From: Scylla paramamosain
Taxonomy: Eukaryota > Arthropoda > Malacostraca > Decapoda > Portunidae
Direction: 5' to 3'
Length of the DNA stretch: 64,000 bases
Assembly: GCF_035594125.1 (NCBI RefSeq)
Contig: NC_087151.1
Span: 16,263,501-16,327,500 of the forward strand
Below the pieces are notes generated by a model, which was given only the letters and a program-made list of their open reading frames with translations, was not told where the DNA came from and did not search any database. Below are positions 1 to 12,134 of the stretch, in pieces. The first letter of the stretch is position 1. Each line of letters starts with the position of its first letter. The position numbers and the translations under genes are program-made.

Positions 1-1186
1 ATGCATGCCCCTAGAGGGGCGCGAGGAGGATACAAGGGGGGGCGTGAAGTCATCTGCTCAAAATTATTTGTTTAATTAGAATAACAAAATCATTCAAAGA
101 ACAAATATCTGTCATTACATACATGCAAAGTATAATTATAGCAGTCACTCCAACCCGTTTTCTATTAAGCTAGTTCTCTTTACACGTTTTGGACAAGTCA
201 ATGATACCAACCACACTGACGCCACTGAGGGACTCGTCACAAACTCCCAATACTCCATCCCGTCAACCTGAGCACATATTCCCCTTGTCCACGGTAGGGA
301 TTTATTTCACTCTTCAATTCTGGATCACATACGTGTATGAGTGACATTGTAACCTTGACGATTTGCAAGGGTAGAACGATGCAGAATGGAATGTCTTGTT
401 GATTGTGTGAAATACTCGTTGTGATCGAAAGTGTGAAATGTGAATAATACGCGGTGAGTTTTGTACGCTAGTTTGAATGTATGTGGTGAAGTGTGTGCGT
501 TGATTCCAGTATAGGCAGCGAAAAGTGTGTGTGACAAATTAAGTGTACTGTATATGTTGCTGGGTTGATGGTTCAATCACCATATCTATTCACTTAATAA
601 AAAACGTTAATAAAAATCTCAGACAGCAGAAAGAAGCGAATCTATTATAAAAAAAGTGGAAATGATAAAACAAAGCCAAAAAACACGATAACAGACTAAA
701 CCACTGCAAACACAAACTCAACTCTCGACACGTAAACAAAACTAAACCACCGTGCGCGCACTACTCTACATCACACCAAAAACGTACCATCATATCACAA
801 TTCAGTCATCGCCAAAATCGCTAATATAAGATCCAACAAACAAAGGTACATGAGCACAACTATGCCAAGGTCGACTGTATGCAAAACATCGCTCGTCAAA
901 TCAACACATTACATCACAGTATAACTGAGCATTTTCGTGCGTGTAGTTTTACTCCGTTTGCTTCTTCTCGTTGTATTTTCCGCAGTTGTTCTCATTGTCA
1001 TTATTGTTAAGATATAAGCCACGTTGTGTGCTGAATATTTGCGGTATGTTACAGATTTATGATTTCCAGTTGTGTGATCTATGTTATATGAATGTGTGGT
1101 GTGGTGCATGCCAATACGGTATGTTATATAACTACTTAGTTCCATGGTGCAGTTTATAAGTTTGTTGCTATTTTCACTTTGCAGAA

Positions 1187-2969
1187 ATGTCTGGGGCAAA
1201 GAAAAGAAAGTATTCAGATGAATATATCAAGTATGGCTTCACTGTTATAGAGAGGAATGGATTTCATCTCCCTCAGTGTGTCATATGCCATACAGTCCTC
1301 AGCAATGACGCCTTAAGACCTGGTCGTCTGGAGCGACATTTGAGCATAAACCACAAAGCATTAAAAGAAAAGCCAAAGGAGTTCTTCACAGCCAAACTGC
1401 ATGAGCTGAATCGTATGAAGCTGGACTCAAGCAGTGTTTTTCATTAAGAAACGTGGAAACTGGTGGAAGCATCTTACGAGCTGTCACTACTTATTGCAAA
1501 AGCAAAGAAGCCTCACTCTGTGGGGGAGACTCTTGTAAAACCCTGCCTTTTGAGTGCTGCAAATACTGTGCTTGGGGAAGAAAGCCAAAGAAAGTTATCA
1601 AAGATTTCCTTATCAGATAACACAGTGAAGCGTCGCATTGACGAACTTTCAGAAGACATAAAAGAACAAGTTTTGGACAAAATAAAAGCATCTCGCTTCT
1701 TTGCAATACAGTGCGATGAAAGTACTGATATTGCTCACCTCTGCCAGCTGCTTGTTTATTCTCGATTCATGGATGAAGGAACTGTGAAAAAAGAAATTCT
1801 TTTCTCAGCAGCACTGGAGACAACAGCAAAGGCCATCGCTGTTTTTTCAAAGGTTGATGAGTTTTTCCAAGAGCACGGTCTTTCATGGGAAAAATTAGTC
1901 AGTGTTTGTACTGATGGTGCCCCATCAATGATTGGATCTCGCTCTGGATTTGTGAAGCTGGTGAAAGAAAAAAATCCTACTGTAACTGGGACTCATTGTG
2001 TTATCCACAGACAATCATTAGCAAACAAAACTCTGCCTGGTAATCTACGCAGTTCACTGAATTTGGCAATAAAAGTGGTGAATTTTGTAAAGAATAACTC
2101 TTTGAATTCTAGGCTTTTCGCAGCTCTGCTCAGATTTGAGCACTGATTACAAGACTCTCCTGTTTCACACCGAAGTCCGCTGGCTTTCCAAGGGAAACAT
2201 GCTGAGTCGTCTTTACGAGCTCAAAGATGAAGTGGAAATTTTCTTGCAGAAGCAGAAACAAGACAAACTGTATGAAGCATTCAGAGAGGAAGACTTTCAG
2301 CTCTCACTAGCATACCTTGTGGACTTTTTTGAGGCTATCAACAACCTCAATTTGAAGTTACAAGGAAGAAACACAAACATCATTGCACACTCTGATGTGA
2401 TCAGAGCTTTCACCGAAAAAATTCATCTTTGGAAACGAAAAGTACAAGTTGGGAACTTTTCATCGTTTTCACATCTGAATGAGCTCTTATCTGAGAAGAG
2501 AAACATTGAGCAGTATGACGTGACAAAAGAGGTTTTATCACATCTGCATTCCCTTGCTGAGGAATTTATGCACAATTTTCCAGATGTCTCAATGGAGAAT
2601 TCTATTTGGACATTGTTGCAGAATCCATTTAACACTGACGTGGAGTTGTTACTGGAATCACTGCAAGAGGAAGCCATCGATTTGAAATGTGACTCCAGCG
2701 CGAAAAGGGACTTTGAAACAATGAAGTTAGAAGAGTTTTGGGTGAAATATCTCCCCATGTACCCAAAAGTAGGTGAAGAAGCACTTCGTGTGATTCTTCC
2801 CTTTTCTTCTACTTATCTTTGTGAAGCAGGATTTTCAGCTCTTGTTGTTCTGAAAACAAAACAGCGCAACCGACTTGATGTAGAAAATGACTTGCGTTGT
2901 GCGCTGTCATCCTTCAATCCTAGAATTTCTGATCTTGTGAGGAAGAAGCAGCAGCATCCATCTCACTAA
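1187..2969 (+). pseudogene. hAT transposase, ZBED5-like, one stop and one frameshift
   Basis: Would bind the element ends, excise it and reinsert it. Three open pieces are visible: 1187-1447, 1463-2146 and about 2120-2969. The first holds a BED-type zinc finger (CVIC near residues 30-33, then RLERHLSINH). The second holds the catalytic core: the first Asp in QCDESTD, the second in VCTDGAPSMIG, followed by GTHCVIHRQSLA. The third has LLFHTEVRWLSKG and the C-terminal hAT dimerisation block with the catalytic Glu in YLCEAGFSAL, ending in HPSH. Pieces one and two share a frame and are separated by TAA at 1445-1447. Piece three is shifted by one base, with the break at about 2120-2135. Total length, near 590 codons, suits ZBED5/SCAND3-type hAT proteins. 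TTTTCACTTTGCAG just before the ATG looks like a splice acceptor for an upstream untranslated exon. Confidence 0.9.
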
Positions 2970-3216
2970 ATTAGTTCATAAATTTTGCCTTAGTCTCATG
3001 AGTCATTCTAAATATTATATGCCATGTTTTCAAATTATTTTTTCTTAAAATTGCAACTCAATTTTGCCAATTTGCTTAATGTTCAAACCTTTTTTTTCGC
3101 TCACTTTGAACCAAATGTTTCCTTTTTAGTTACTGGAATGTAATATTATTTGTTTGAGTGGCTTTCATTATTAAAATGTAATACAAACAAATATGTTTTC
3201 CTGAATAATGCTAAGA

Positions 3217-3222
3217 AATAAA
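3217..3222 (+). promoter_or_regulatory. Polyadenylation signal of the hAT transposase transcript
   Basis: AATAAA lies about 250 bases after the transposase stop and some 20 bases before an A-run. The position is right for a transcript end inside the element; function is inferred. Confidence 0.5.
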
Positions 3223-3326
3223 TGTAAGAATCATTTCATATGAAAAAAAAAAAAGAGGCACTAGGGGCGTGCGGGTCTACTGGAAGCAAAAAGGGGGCGT
3301 CAGGTAAGATAGTTTGGGAACCACTG

Positions 3327-3619
3327 GTCTAAACAATGGTTCAGTGCAATTTTTAAATGACTGTTATTATATTGCACAATTTGTTATAATTAACCTTTTG
3401 ATGTTTTATGAACTTGGAGACAAGACAAAAGAGAAAGGGAGAGGAAAGAAAAAAGGGGAGGAAAGGACATAACCAGTGAAGGAGAGTACATGGGGCAAGT
3501 AAGTGGAGGAAGAGTGATGGAGGGAGATGGGAGGACAGGAAGAAAATAGAAAGAATAAATATAAGCAGCAAGGGTGAGAAGTGAATGAAAAATTAGAGGA
3601 AGAGAGTAAGTACTGAGAA

Positions 3620-3682
<63 letters not shown>

Positions 3683-3789
3683 ACACACTCATACACATAC
3701 ACACTCAAGATCAAGTCAGCAACACAACAGACACATTTCGCTCCCAATATAAATTGACTTTATGGGGAAATCACACCATTAACAGGACT
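3327..3789. other. Unassigned spacer, purine-rich
   Basis: No gene is recognisable. About 3415-3610 is strongly purine-biased on the plus strand and runs into a CT tract. Peptides read across it are low-complexity. Confidence 0.6.
3622..3680. repeat. (CT)n microsatellite
   Basis: About 29 uninterrupted CT units followed by an imperfect CA-rich stretch. Confidence 0.98.
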
Positions 3790-4106
3790 TGGAAGAAAAC
3801 AACATCACCAGGAAGGTCTAGGGATGTGGTTTGTAAGGTCTGAGTGAGTGTGATCCCATAGGTGAGGAAACAGCGAGTGTTGTGGATTCATGGCCCCAGC
3901 TCACAGGGCAATTTTATAAACAAAGATGGCCTATGCAATTCCAGACTCAATAAACAGTGAAATGAACTTTGATGGATTTAGTGACAACGACTAAAATGAA
4001 AGTGAGATTGAGTTCTTGAAAATGAGATTAAGAAAAGTGAAAAGTGATGCAGAACAATAGGAGATGGAAGTAGTGTTGGAAATGGTAAAATTCCGGCAAG
4101 ATAAGC
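3790..4106 (+). mobile_element. CR1-like LINE family B, 5' end and start of ORF1 (left part)
   Basis: The 5' UTR and first ORF1 codons match the minus-strand family B copy at 36.5-33.0 kb. Both share AGGAAGGTCTAGGGATGTG and an ORF1 start reading MAYAIPDS here (ATG 3926) and MAYPISES there (ATG 36321), followed by NFDGFS in both. ORF1 is damaged here by a stop soon after. The copy is cut at about 4106 by a reverse-strand family A insertion and resumes at about 5401. Confidence 0.72.
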
Positions 4107-5400
4107 TTTTTTTTTTTAAGTAGAAGGGACACTAACCAAGGGCAACAAAAATCCGATAAAAAAAAAATGCCCACTGAAATACCAGTCCCATAAAAGGGGT
4201 CCAAAGCAGCAGTCAAAAATTGAAGGATAAGTGTCTTGAAACCTCCCTCTTGAAGGAATTCAAGTCATAGGAAGGTGGAAATACGGAAGCATGCAGGGAG
4301 TTCCAGAGTTTACCAGAGAAAGAGTTCCAGAGTTTACCATCCATACATGGATGGATAAGGCTCTTGTACAGAGTTAGCAGCTGGGGGGTGAGAAAAACTG
4401 GCGATGTCTCAGAACACCTAACTTCATAGAAGCTGTTTTAGCTAGAGATGAGATGTGAAATTTCCAGTTCAGATTATAAGTAAGGGACAGACTGAGGATG
4501 TTCAGTGTAGAAGAGGGGGACAGTTGAGTGTCACTGAAAAAGAGGGGATAGTTGTCTGGAAGGTTGTGTCGAGTTGATAGATGGAGGAATTGAGTTTTTG
4601 AGGCATTGAACAATACCAAGTTTGCTCTGCCCCAATCAGAAATTTTAGAAAGATCAGAAGTCAAGCATTCTGTGGCTTCCCTGCACGAAATGTTTACTTC
4701 CTGAAGGGTTGGACATCCATGAAAAGGCGTGGAAAAGTGCAGGGTGGTATCATCAGTGTAGGAGTGGATAGGACAAGAAGTTTGGTTTAGAAGATCATTA
4801 ATGAATAATAAGAAGAGAGTGGGTGACAAGACAGAACCCTGAGGAACACCACTGTTAATAGATTTAGGAGAACAGTGACCGTCTACCACAACAGCAATAG
4901 AACGGTCAGAAAGGAAACTTGAGATGAAGTTACAGAGAGAAGGATAGAAGCCATAGGAGGGTAGTTTGGAAATCAAAGCTTTGTGCCAGACTCTATCAAA
5001 AGCTTTAGATATGTTCAAGGCAACAGCAAGTTTCACCAAAATCTCTAAAAGAGGATGACCAAGACTCAGTAACGAAAGCCAGAAGATCACCAGTAGAGCG
5101 GCTTTAACAGAACCCATACTGGCAATCAGATAGAAGGTTGTGAAGTGATAGATGTTTAAGAATCTTCCTGTTGAGGATAGATTCAAAAACTTTAGATAGG
5201 CAGGAAATTAATGCAATAGGACGGTAGTTTGAGGGATTAGAACGGTCACCCTTTTTAGGAACATTCAGAATGTAGGCAAAGCAAGAAGGAAAGGTAGATG
5301 TTGACAGACAGAGCTGAAAGAGTTTGACTAGGCAAGGTGCATGCACGGAGGCACAGTTTCGGAGAACAATAGGAGGTACCCCATCAGGTCCATAAGTTGG
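4107..5400 (-). mobile_element. Jockey-like LINE family A, 5'-truncated copy (A1)
   Basis: Reverse-strand insertion in family B. The 3' tail is the T-run at 4107-4117, followed by the family's conserved 3' UTR (GTAGAAGGGACACTAACCAA on the plus strand). It encodes the reverse-transcriptase half only: [56 protein letters not shown] and the motif C variant YTDD. Frames are broken between about 5100 and 5190 (two overlapping open pieces, 4374-5186 and 5104-5433) and again near the 3' end. The 5' break falls in the thumb-side sequence [14 protein letters not shown]. Confidence 0.88.
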
Positions 5401-5625
5401 AACAGAATATAGGAAAGATGATAAAAATTTCAAGCATTTCCAAATTTTTCAAGAACAACAAAATATTCAGAAAAATGAGAAATTAAAAAAAAAGAGAAAG
5501 TAATGAAAGAAAATAAAGATTTGAAAGCAAAGTTAGTGACAGGTGAGAAGAGGGTGAGAGAGGGAGTCATGGATAAAGTGAAAGGCCGGAAAATAAAAAA
5601 TGATAAAGGAAAATGTTGAATTAAC
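5401..5625 (+). mobile_element. LINE family B ORF1 (right part, resumes after A1)
   Basis: Plus-strand translation gives a charged coiled-coil-like segment (QKNEKL, then VMKENKDLKAKL, GEKRVREG) that matches the minus-strand ORF1 of the copy at 35868-36068 (KNEKLQNN, VMKENKDLKAEL, GEKRVREV). This shows that A1 sits inside this copy. Similarity fades near 5620. Confidence 0.72.
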
Positions 5626-5956
5626 TCTCACCATCCAGGGATGTATAAATACATCCTGGTGGCTGCACACTCCCATCTGGGGATGTATATAAATGTACCA
5701 TTTCAATTAGGTTTACCATCCACCTAGGACATTTTCTAAGGCAAGGAAGGTTAAAAGAAAATGAATGTGGTTAACTTAAGAAATTATTTTGCATCCAAGA
5801 ACATATTATTTTCCCAAGAATTGTTTTTTTTTTTTTTTATGCTGTAAAACAATGAACTATTAGAATGGCTGATTTTGCAACAGCAACAGGATCATAGCCA
5901 GTGTACTTATATGTCATCATAACATGTGGTTTCAATATTACTAGGGTTTTCAGATA
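5626..5956. other. Unassigned spacer
   Basis: No coding signal. It has two imperfect copies of a GGGATGTATA motif (about 5637 and 5684) and a T-run at 5823-5839. Confidence 0.5.
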
Positions 5957-6431
5957 CAGTAAAGTCCCTCTTATCCGGCATCAACGGGACCGCCGACATG
6001 CTGGATACTTGAATATTGCCGGATACTTGAATAGAAGTGAAATTATGTCCATAATCACCACCCTACACTCACGCATCTTACCATAACAAAGATCAGCTGA
6101 TCTTAATCAGCAGCTGATCTGATCAGCTAGCTGCTTAAGTGTAAGCACAACACGCTTCCTCTTTTCTACAACTTTAGGCATGATGAAGGCGTCAGGCGAT
6201 AAACAGTGCACACGCGGGACTGAGTCACTGAGTAAACACAGTGCAGTGGGCCGCGGGTGGCGCGAAGCAGTGCGCTCTGGTGGCGAGGGGACAAAGTATG
6301 CCTTGCGCAGGAATTTTAATCGATTTTATGAGTACACACTGATTTTTTATTGATTTTAAGGCTCGGGGAAAAATGTGCCGGATACCTGAAGCTGCCGGAT
6401 ACTCGAATGCCGGATGAGAGGGATTTTACTG
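5957..6431. mobile_element. Tigger/pogo-like MITE, TA target duplication
   Basis: The left end CAGTAAAGTCCCTCTTATCC and right end, read inward, CAGTAAAATCCCTCTCATCC form inverted repeats that continue with CGGCAT and several GCCGGATAC motifs. TA flanks both sides (5955-5956 and 6432-6433). No transposase is present. The centre has short palindromes built on GATCAGCTGATC (about 6092-6130). Ends and TA duplication fit the pogo/Tigger group of Tc1/mariner elements. Confidence 0.85.
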
Positions 6432-6451
6432 TACCTCTTTACACTGTATTC

Positions 6452-6455
6452 GTGT

Positions 6456-6538
<83 letters not shown>
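6452..6538. repeat. (GT)n microsatellite
   Basis: About 43 GT units with one interruption. A second short GT run is at 6629-6650. Confidence 0.97.
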
Positions 6539-6541
<3 letters not shown>

Positions 6542-6659
6542 CGTTTCCATCCTTCTTTATTATATCAGGCATCATCAAATGTGATAGCAACTGCCCCACC
6601 TTTCTGGTGACTATTATGATGTACAACATGTGTGTGTGTGTGTGTGTGTGTTCCTCCAC

Positions 6660-9175
6660 AAGTGTGCTGTGTGAGGTGTGGCTAAGGCTGTACGTTACTA
6701 TCCAAAGACCCACAGATCACTGCCACGTTGCCAGGCACCATGGCAAGGCTGATTCATTGCTGCAGCCAGGCTGTCTTGTGAGGCTCTCTGCTTTGCTGGC
6801 TGATGTGCCTACCTACGAGTATGTCCTGCAGCAAGTCACTGAAGGCTGGGGCCAACACCCTGCTTGTCTCCACGGCGAGAGGCATGAATTAGCAGCGCAA
6901 GACAAGGGCCACGTAACACTGATGTTTGTGCTCCTCAGCCAAAAAGGTGGCTGCACCAGCGGCGGAGGCACAGTCAAGGAAATGGGTCCTGGCATATGTT
7001 TTGATGCATATGGCATCCCACATCAGCATTCTGCCTTGCCTGAAGGGGAAGACTGTGATGCCATCTAGTCGCTGCACATCTCCTTGGTCCAAACCTCGCA
7101 GCTCGAGGATAGCTACCAAACTGGCTGCAGCAAGGGCTGCAATCAAGTCAATGAGAGCCGCATGGCGGGGCAGACAGCCAGGGTTGTGAGGGCAGGGGAG
7201 GCTGTGGTGGCATAAGGCATCTGTCATGGCCCTAGAGTGGCAACGATGAGGTTGCTGGATGCCTTGCCTGAAGGGGAAGACTGTAATGCCATCTGGTCGG
7301 TGCACATCTCCTTGGTCCAAACCTCGCAGCTCAAGGATAACTACCAAGCTGGCTGCAGCACGGGCTCAGTAAATCAAGTTTTTGAGAGCTGCATGGTGGG
7401 GCAGACGGCCAGGGTTGCGAGGGCAGGAGAGGCTGTGGTGACATAAGGCATCTGTCATGGCCCTAGAGTGGCAACAATGAGGATGCTGGATGCAAGTGTC
7501 CAGTCTTAGTGCTATGCTGACTTGGACCAATTCGTCAAGTAAGAGGAGAATGAGGATTTCCACAGGGATGGCTGACAGCCAAGCCCCACTGTACAGTGCT
7601 GCAGTGGTAAGGAGACAAGCTCGACCAATCTGGTTAGCATGAGCCAGCAAGTTATCAAGGTGGTGCTTGGAGGCTGCCTCATCCAAAATCTATCATGTAA
7701 GAACAAGGTCTGGGTTGAGGTTGGGACACTGGTTGCCAGTGAAAGTCTGTATGACTGAAGTTAGGCAGATAGGTCTGTTGCCATTGGGGCGGTGATTAAT
7801 GGTACAGACCAAGCCATGCGATGCTTCCACAGAGGCAATGTAGGCAGGTAGTGCCATGTTCGTCAGGCGTCTTACTCCTAGACCCCCAATGCAGTGGTAG
7901 AGAAGCCTGTGTCCAGGAGACATCAATGAGATGCACACAGCAGCTTTGCAATGTTGCCTCTCACATTTGTTTGTCAATGCCCCACGGAGATTCTTGGGCA
8001 GCACAGACAGGTGCTGCTCTAAGCAGGTACATAGCTCTGGGGACTGTTGCATATCTGGATAGGAAGAAGAGGGCCACGTGGCTGCTGATGTTGGCTGTAC
8101 CGTTGATGAGTGTCCTGGTGATCACCCTCAATGTTAGCTAGAGCCTCTTCGTAACCATGGGGGTGGATGAGGGCACCCAGAATGGTGAGATGTGTGAGAG
8201 GTGTAGGATGGGCGAGTCTGAGGAATTCCTCAAAGTGGGAGCCAGTATTTGTGTCGATGTTGGTGTGGGCATCTCCGTTGGAGTGGGAAGCCGCACTGTC
8301 ATCTGTGTTTTTGTCGTTGCCTTCTGTTAGTACTGCCCGGCCTACATTGCTCATTCTGGTTCCATCACTAATGTCGAGGTGAGTGATCTCATACTTATAT
8401 GGGTTAATTTTGAGGCCGAGTTCTCGAAGGGATAGGAATAAACTATTGATAATGGCAGCAACTGTCTTTGAGGGACCACCTAAGGTGCCATTGTCCAGAT
8501 ACCATAGATTGAGGGGAGAGTGAAGGGCCTACCACAAGGGCAAATAAAATCAGGCCCAAAGGGTCGCCTTGCTGCACACCACAACATGATCAAAGACAGC
8601 TGGGACCAAAGTGGAGTGGCGAAGGCTGTGAATATACTTGTGAAACCAGTGGTGTGGCGGTAGGGAAGTAGTGAATGAGTTCGCAGAGTATTACTGATCT
8701 GTGGACAGTGTTGAAGGCGGTGAGGTCCAGCATGATGATAGCCATGTCTGGGGTTCCAACATGTGAGTCAGTGTAGTTGTGCAGAGCGTGGACCACTGTC
8801 TCGCAGCCCATCCACGTGCCAACACCCAGTTGAACGGGTTGAAGTTCAGCAGCCAAGGCATTTGGTTGTGAGCTTGGTCGCTAGTCATCAGTAGATGGAA
8901 CCGACTGCTATGGTTTGCTGTTCTGATAAGGGGGCTTTGGTAAGCGAAGGAAAGGAAGTGCCACCATGCAAGGGGAGAACACTGATCGAGAGCATCAGTG
9001 ATGGCGCCAGCAAGGTCTGAGGTGATGCGATAGCAGTGACCGTGGAATGTGCTGCAGCAATCTGGTGCGTGCCTTGAGATCAGCTGGAGACGTTCAGGTC
9101 TCCACACACCTGACAGGCTTGTGTATCAGAAGTAGAAGGACTGGCAATGGGGTTGTCTGTGGGTGTCATGTTGCA
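6660..9175 (-). mobile_element. Non-LTR retrotransposon family D, degraded
   Basis: Minus-strand fragments of one reverse transcriptase run from about 9100 down to 6700. In order: GVGTWMGCETVVHAL and MLDLTAFNTVHRSVILCEL (motif A, catalytic Asp present), GVQQGDPLGLILFAL (motif B), YLDNGTLGG (motif C, where the family has YLDD), then GLGVRRLTNMALPAYIASV and the C-terminal block GITVFPFRQGRMLMWDA. Several frameshifts separate the pieces. The YLDDGTLGG and FPFRQGR signatures belong to a LINE group common in marine invertebrates; I cannot assign the clade. Boundaries are approximate. Confidence 0.8.
7033..7491. repeat. Tandem duplication of about 228 bases inside family D
   Basis: Unit 1 is 7033-7260 and unit 2 is 7261-7491, both starting GCCTTGCCTGAAGGGGAAGA and ending GGCAAC(G/A)ATGAGG(T/A)TGCTGGAT. 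Identity is high with scattered substitutions. It duplicates the coding segment GITVFPFRQG on the minus strand. Confidence 0.93.
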
Positions 9176-9211
9176 TGGTGGGGACAAACTGTGTGTGTAT
9201 GTGTGTGTGTG

Positions 9212-9240
9212 TATTTACCTAGTTGTATTTACCTAGTTGT
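9212..9240 (-). repeat. CR1-like 3' terminal repeat
   Basis: On the minus strand, two tandem units of about 14 bases carry ACTAGGTAAATAC and form the LINE 3' terminus. The same unit occurs at about 17617-17640 (plus) and 24058-24083 (minus). Confidence 0.85.
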
Positions 9241-9306
9241 GACATACGGGAGAGGAGCTAAGCTCATACTGTTCCGTCTCCATAATTGTTTTTATCCAAC
9301 TTTTCC

Positions 9307-12060
9307 TTAGTCATATATTGTAGCACACAGCACTTCCCCTTCCAGTCCATTCCATGCCTCTATGCTTCTATGAGGGAAGTTTAACTTCTTTATGTCCCTT
9401 CTGCAGGTGGTTACATTTAGTTTTCTTCCATGTCCTCTTGTTTCTCTTTCGTTCATTATAAAGAGATGTTCCCTATCTAGTTTTTCCATCCTACTTGGCA
9501 ATCTGTACAATGCAATCAAGTCACCTCTCTCTCGTCTCTTTTTCCAAGGTTGGGATTTGCATTCTAGCTAGTCGCTCCTCATATGACAAATCTTGAAGTT
9601 CTGTTATCATTTTTGTTGCTGCTCTCTGTATCCTTCCAACTTTCTTATGTGCTTTTTTTCATGTGGTGACCAAATTACTGCTGCGTATTCTAATCTTGGA
9701 CGTATCATTGTGGTGATTATTTTCCTCATCATTTCTATATCCAGATAAGCAAAGGGAACTCTTTATGTTTCTTAGTAGGCTGAGAGTTTCACCTGTTATC
9801 TTGTTAATATGTTTTTCTGGTGATAAATTCTCTGAGAAAATCACTCTGAGATATTTTTCTCTTGTTGTCTTATTTATTGTTTCATTTCCCATCTCATAGT
9901 TATAGCTACACCTGTTACTTTTCCAAATTCCATCTTTTTACACTTACCAGAGTTAAATTCCATTTGCCATCTGTTGCTCCACTCCCACACCTTGTCTATA
10001 CCTCTTTGTAATTGTTCACATTCTTCAGTTTCCTTCACTCTTCTCATAAGTTTTGCATCATCAGCAAAAAGACTCACATAGCTGGATACATTCTCCACCA
10101 TATCATTTATATACACCACAAACATTATTGGTGCCAACAATGACCCTTGGGGGACCCCACTTAATACTGGGCTCCACACTGATGTCTGGTCCCTAATTAC
10201 TGTTCGCATCTCTCTGTTTTTAAGGAAATCATCCATCCATTTCAGCATTTTTCCATTTACACCACCTATCTTTTCCAGCTTCCACAGCAGTCTATTATGC
10301 GGCACTTTATCAAAAGCTTTTCTTAAATCTAGATAAATACAGTCTGCCCAACCATCTCTCTCCTGTATGATATCAGTCACTCTTGAATAATACCGTAATA
10401 AATTAGTGACATGAGATCTCCCTTTTCTAAGGGCAAATTGACAAGTTGTGAGAATGTTCTTATCTTCCAGAAACTTGGTCCATTTGTTCTTTATTATCCT
10501 TTCACATATTTTTGCAACCACACTCGTCAGCGAAACTGGTCTATAATTTAGTGGGTCTTGTGTATCTCCTCCTTTAAATATGGGTACAATGTTTGCCCAG
10601 TGGAATTATTCCTTCATTAATAGAGGTACATATGACGGTATGTAATTTATCACTAAGCTGGTTACTGCATTCTTTTATTATCTATCCTGACACTCCATCT
10701 GGTCCTGTGGCCTTTCTCACTTCTAACGTCTTGATGATTTCATCAACTTCTTTTTGTTACTTGAAATTCCTCTATTTTTCCATTTTCAGGTGTGCACAAT
10801 GACCTTATAAATTCCTTTTCCTTTGTGAAAACTTCCTTAAAGCTCTTATTCATCACTTCTGCCATCTCTTTGGGTCTTCATAAACCACTCCATCTACCAT
10901 TAGCTTTCCTATACTCACTTTGCTTTTCAGTTTACCATTCACATATCTATAGAAGAGTTCAGGGCTCATGTTTATACCTGTCTATTATATCTTTTTCAAA
11001 CTGTCTTTGTTCATCCCTCAGGATCTTCATGTAATAATTTCTTGCTTGTTTGTAATTATTCCACAGGTTAATTCTTTTACTTTTCCTCCATTTTTTCCAT
11101 GTATCCTCTTTCATCCTTCTAGCTGCTTCACATCTTTTATTAAACCACTCTTTTTTACCAGCTATTACTATCTGCTTTTTAAGGCACAAACTTTTTTTCA
11201 CCTTCTTTATATAATTTAAGAAATACTTCTTCTTCATGGACCCCTGTAGCCTTATGGAATCTATCCCATCTCTCCTCTTGAAAAACTTCCTCATGTTATC
11301 AAAGTCTGCCTTACAGTAGTTTAATCTCCCAACATGGTGTTCTTCATTTCTTTGATTCTCTATTTCCTCATTTATATTGAATTCTATGGTAGCGTGGTCA
11401 CTTTTGGCTAACGGACAACCTATGTGAAAATTTTCAATTCCTTCTTGTTCCTTACTAAATAACAGATCTAGTCTTGTTGTTTCTCCATCTTTTCCAAATC
11501 TTGTATCTCCTTTTATCCAATGAGTTAATATATTATCCATTGCCAGCTGTAATAATTTATTTCCCCAAGATGATTCTGTTCCCTCCATGTACCACTGTTC
11601 CCAACATACCACCTTACAGTTAAAGTCTCCCATCATGATCAATTTATCATCACTTAGCACTTTCTCTGTCCAGTTCACTGTGTCTTTTATCATTATTTCA
11701 TTCTTCATTGGACCAGGCATTGGTTTTTGGTGGTATGTACACCACTATGTATTGCCTCTTTTTGCCTTGTGTACTTCCACTCCAATTTTTATTGCCTCAG
11801 CTAATCCGTTGCCATATTCTATTTCAACCACCTTTAAGCTTTTCTTAAGTAGAAACATCACTCCTCCTTCTTATATGTTCTACTTCTTTTCCATAAATTG
11901 TATTGATTTTACCCAATGTTCTTTACCTCTAACTCATCATATAATTTTATTTCTGTGAGGCCCATTATATCTGGACTTTTCTCATTTAAATAAACATTTA
12001 ATTCCCTTAATCCCAAGATGAGTCCATTAATGTTTGTATAAGCTACCTTCAAAATGGCCT
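9307..12060 (-). pseudogene. LINE B1 ORF2: AP endonuclease plus reverse transcriptase
   Basis: Minus-strand reading starts near VAYTNINGLILGLREL and DIMGLTEIKL (endonuclease N-terminus, catalytic Glu). It continues in 11720-10959 with MMGDFNCK (GDFN motif), DLLFSK and the SDH motif in LAKSDHATIEF, then in 10521-9874 with YLDLRKAFDKVPHNRLL (motif A), SGVPQGSLLAPIMFVVYIND (motif B) and SLFADDAKL (FADD, motif C). The C-terminal piece 9519-9307 has RGHGRKLNV and FPHRSIEAWNGL. At least three frame changes separate the pieces. The order and motifs fit the CR1/Jockey supergroup. Confidence 0.87.
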
Positions 12061-12134
12061 TTTTTTCCTTAGCTTGTTTCCCTGTTCTCCCTCCTGTTCA
12101 GGTATCACTTCCTCATTTTCATGTCCAACACCCT

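Larger units (their letters stand above)
1..3326 (+). mobile_element. hAT-superfamily DNA transposon, left end cut by the window
   Basis: Cut-and-paste DNA transposon carrying a BED-finger/hAT transposase on the plus strand. The right terminus reads AGTTTGGGAACCACTG at 3311-3326, a classic hAT terminal inverted repeat read inward as CAGTGGTTCCC. The subterminal motif CTAGGGGCGTGC at 3261-3272 matches in inverted form the window's first bases (GCATGCCCCTAG, 3-14, one mismatch). By symmetry the left end lies about 52 bases before position 1, so the full element is about 3.4 kb. The 8 bases after the end, GTCTAAAC (3327-3334), would be the target-site duplication, but the partner is outside the window. 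About 1.2 kb of 5' non-coding sequence precedes the transposase. The transposase is broken, so this copy is not autonomous. Confidence 0.88.
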
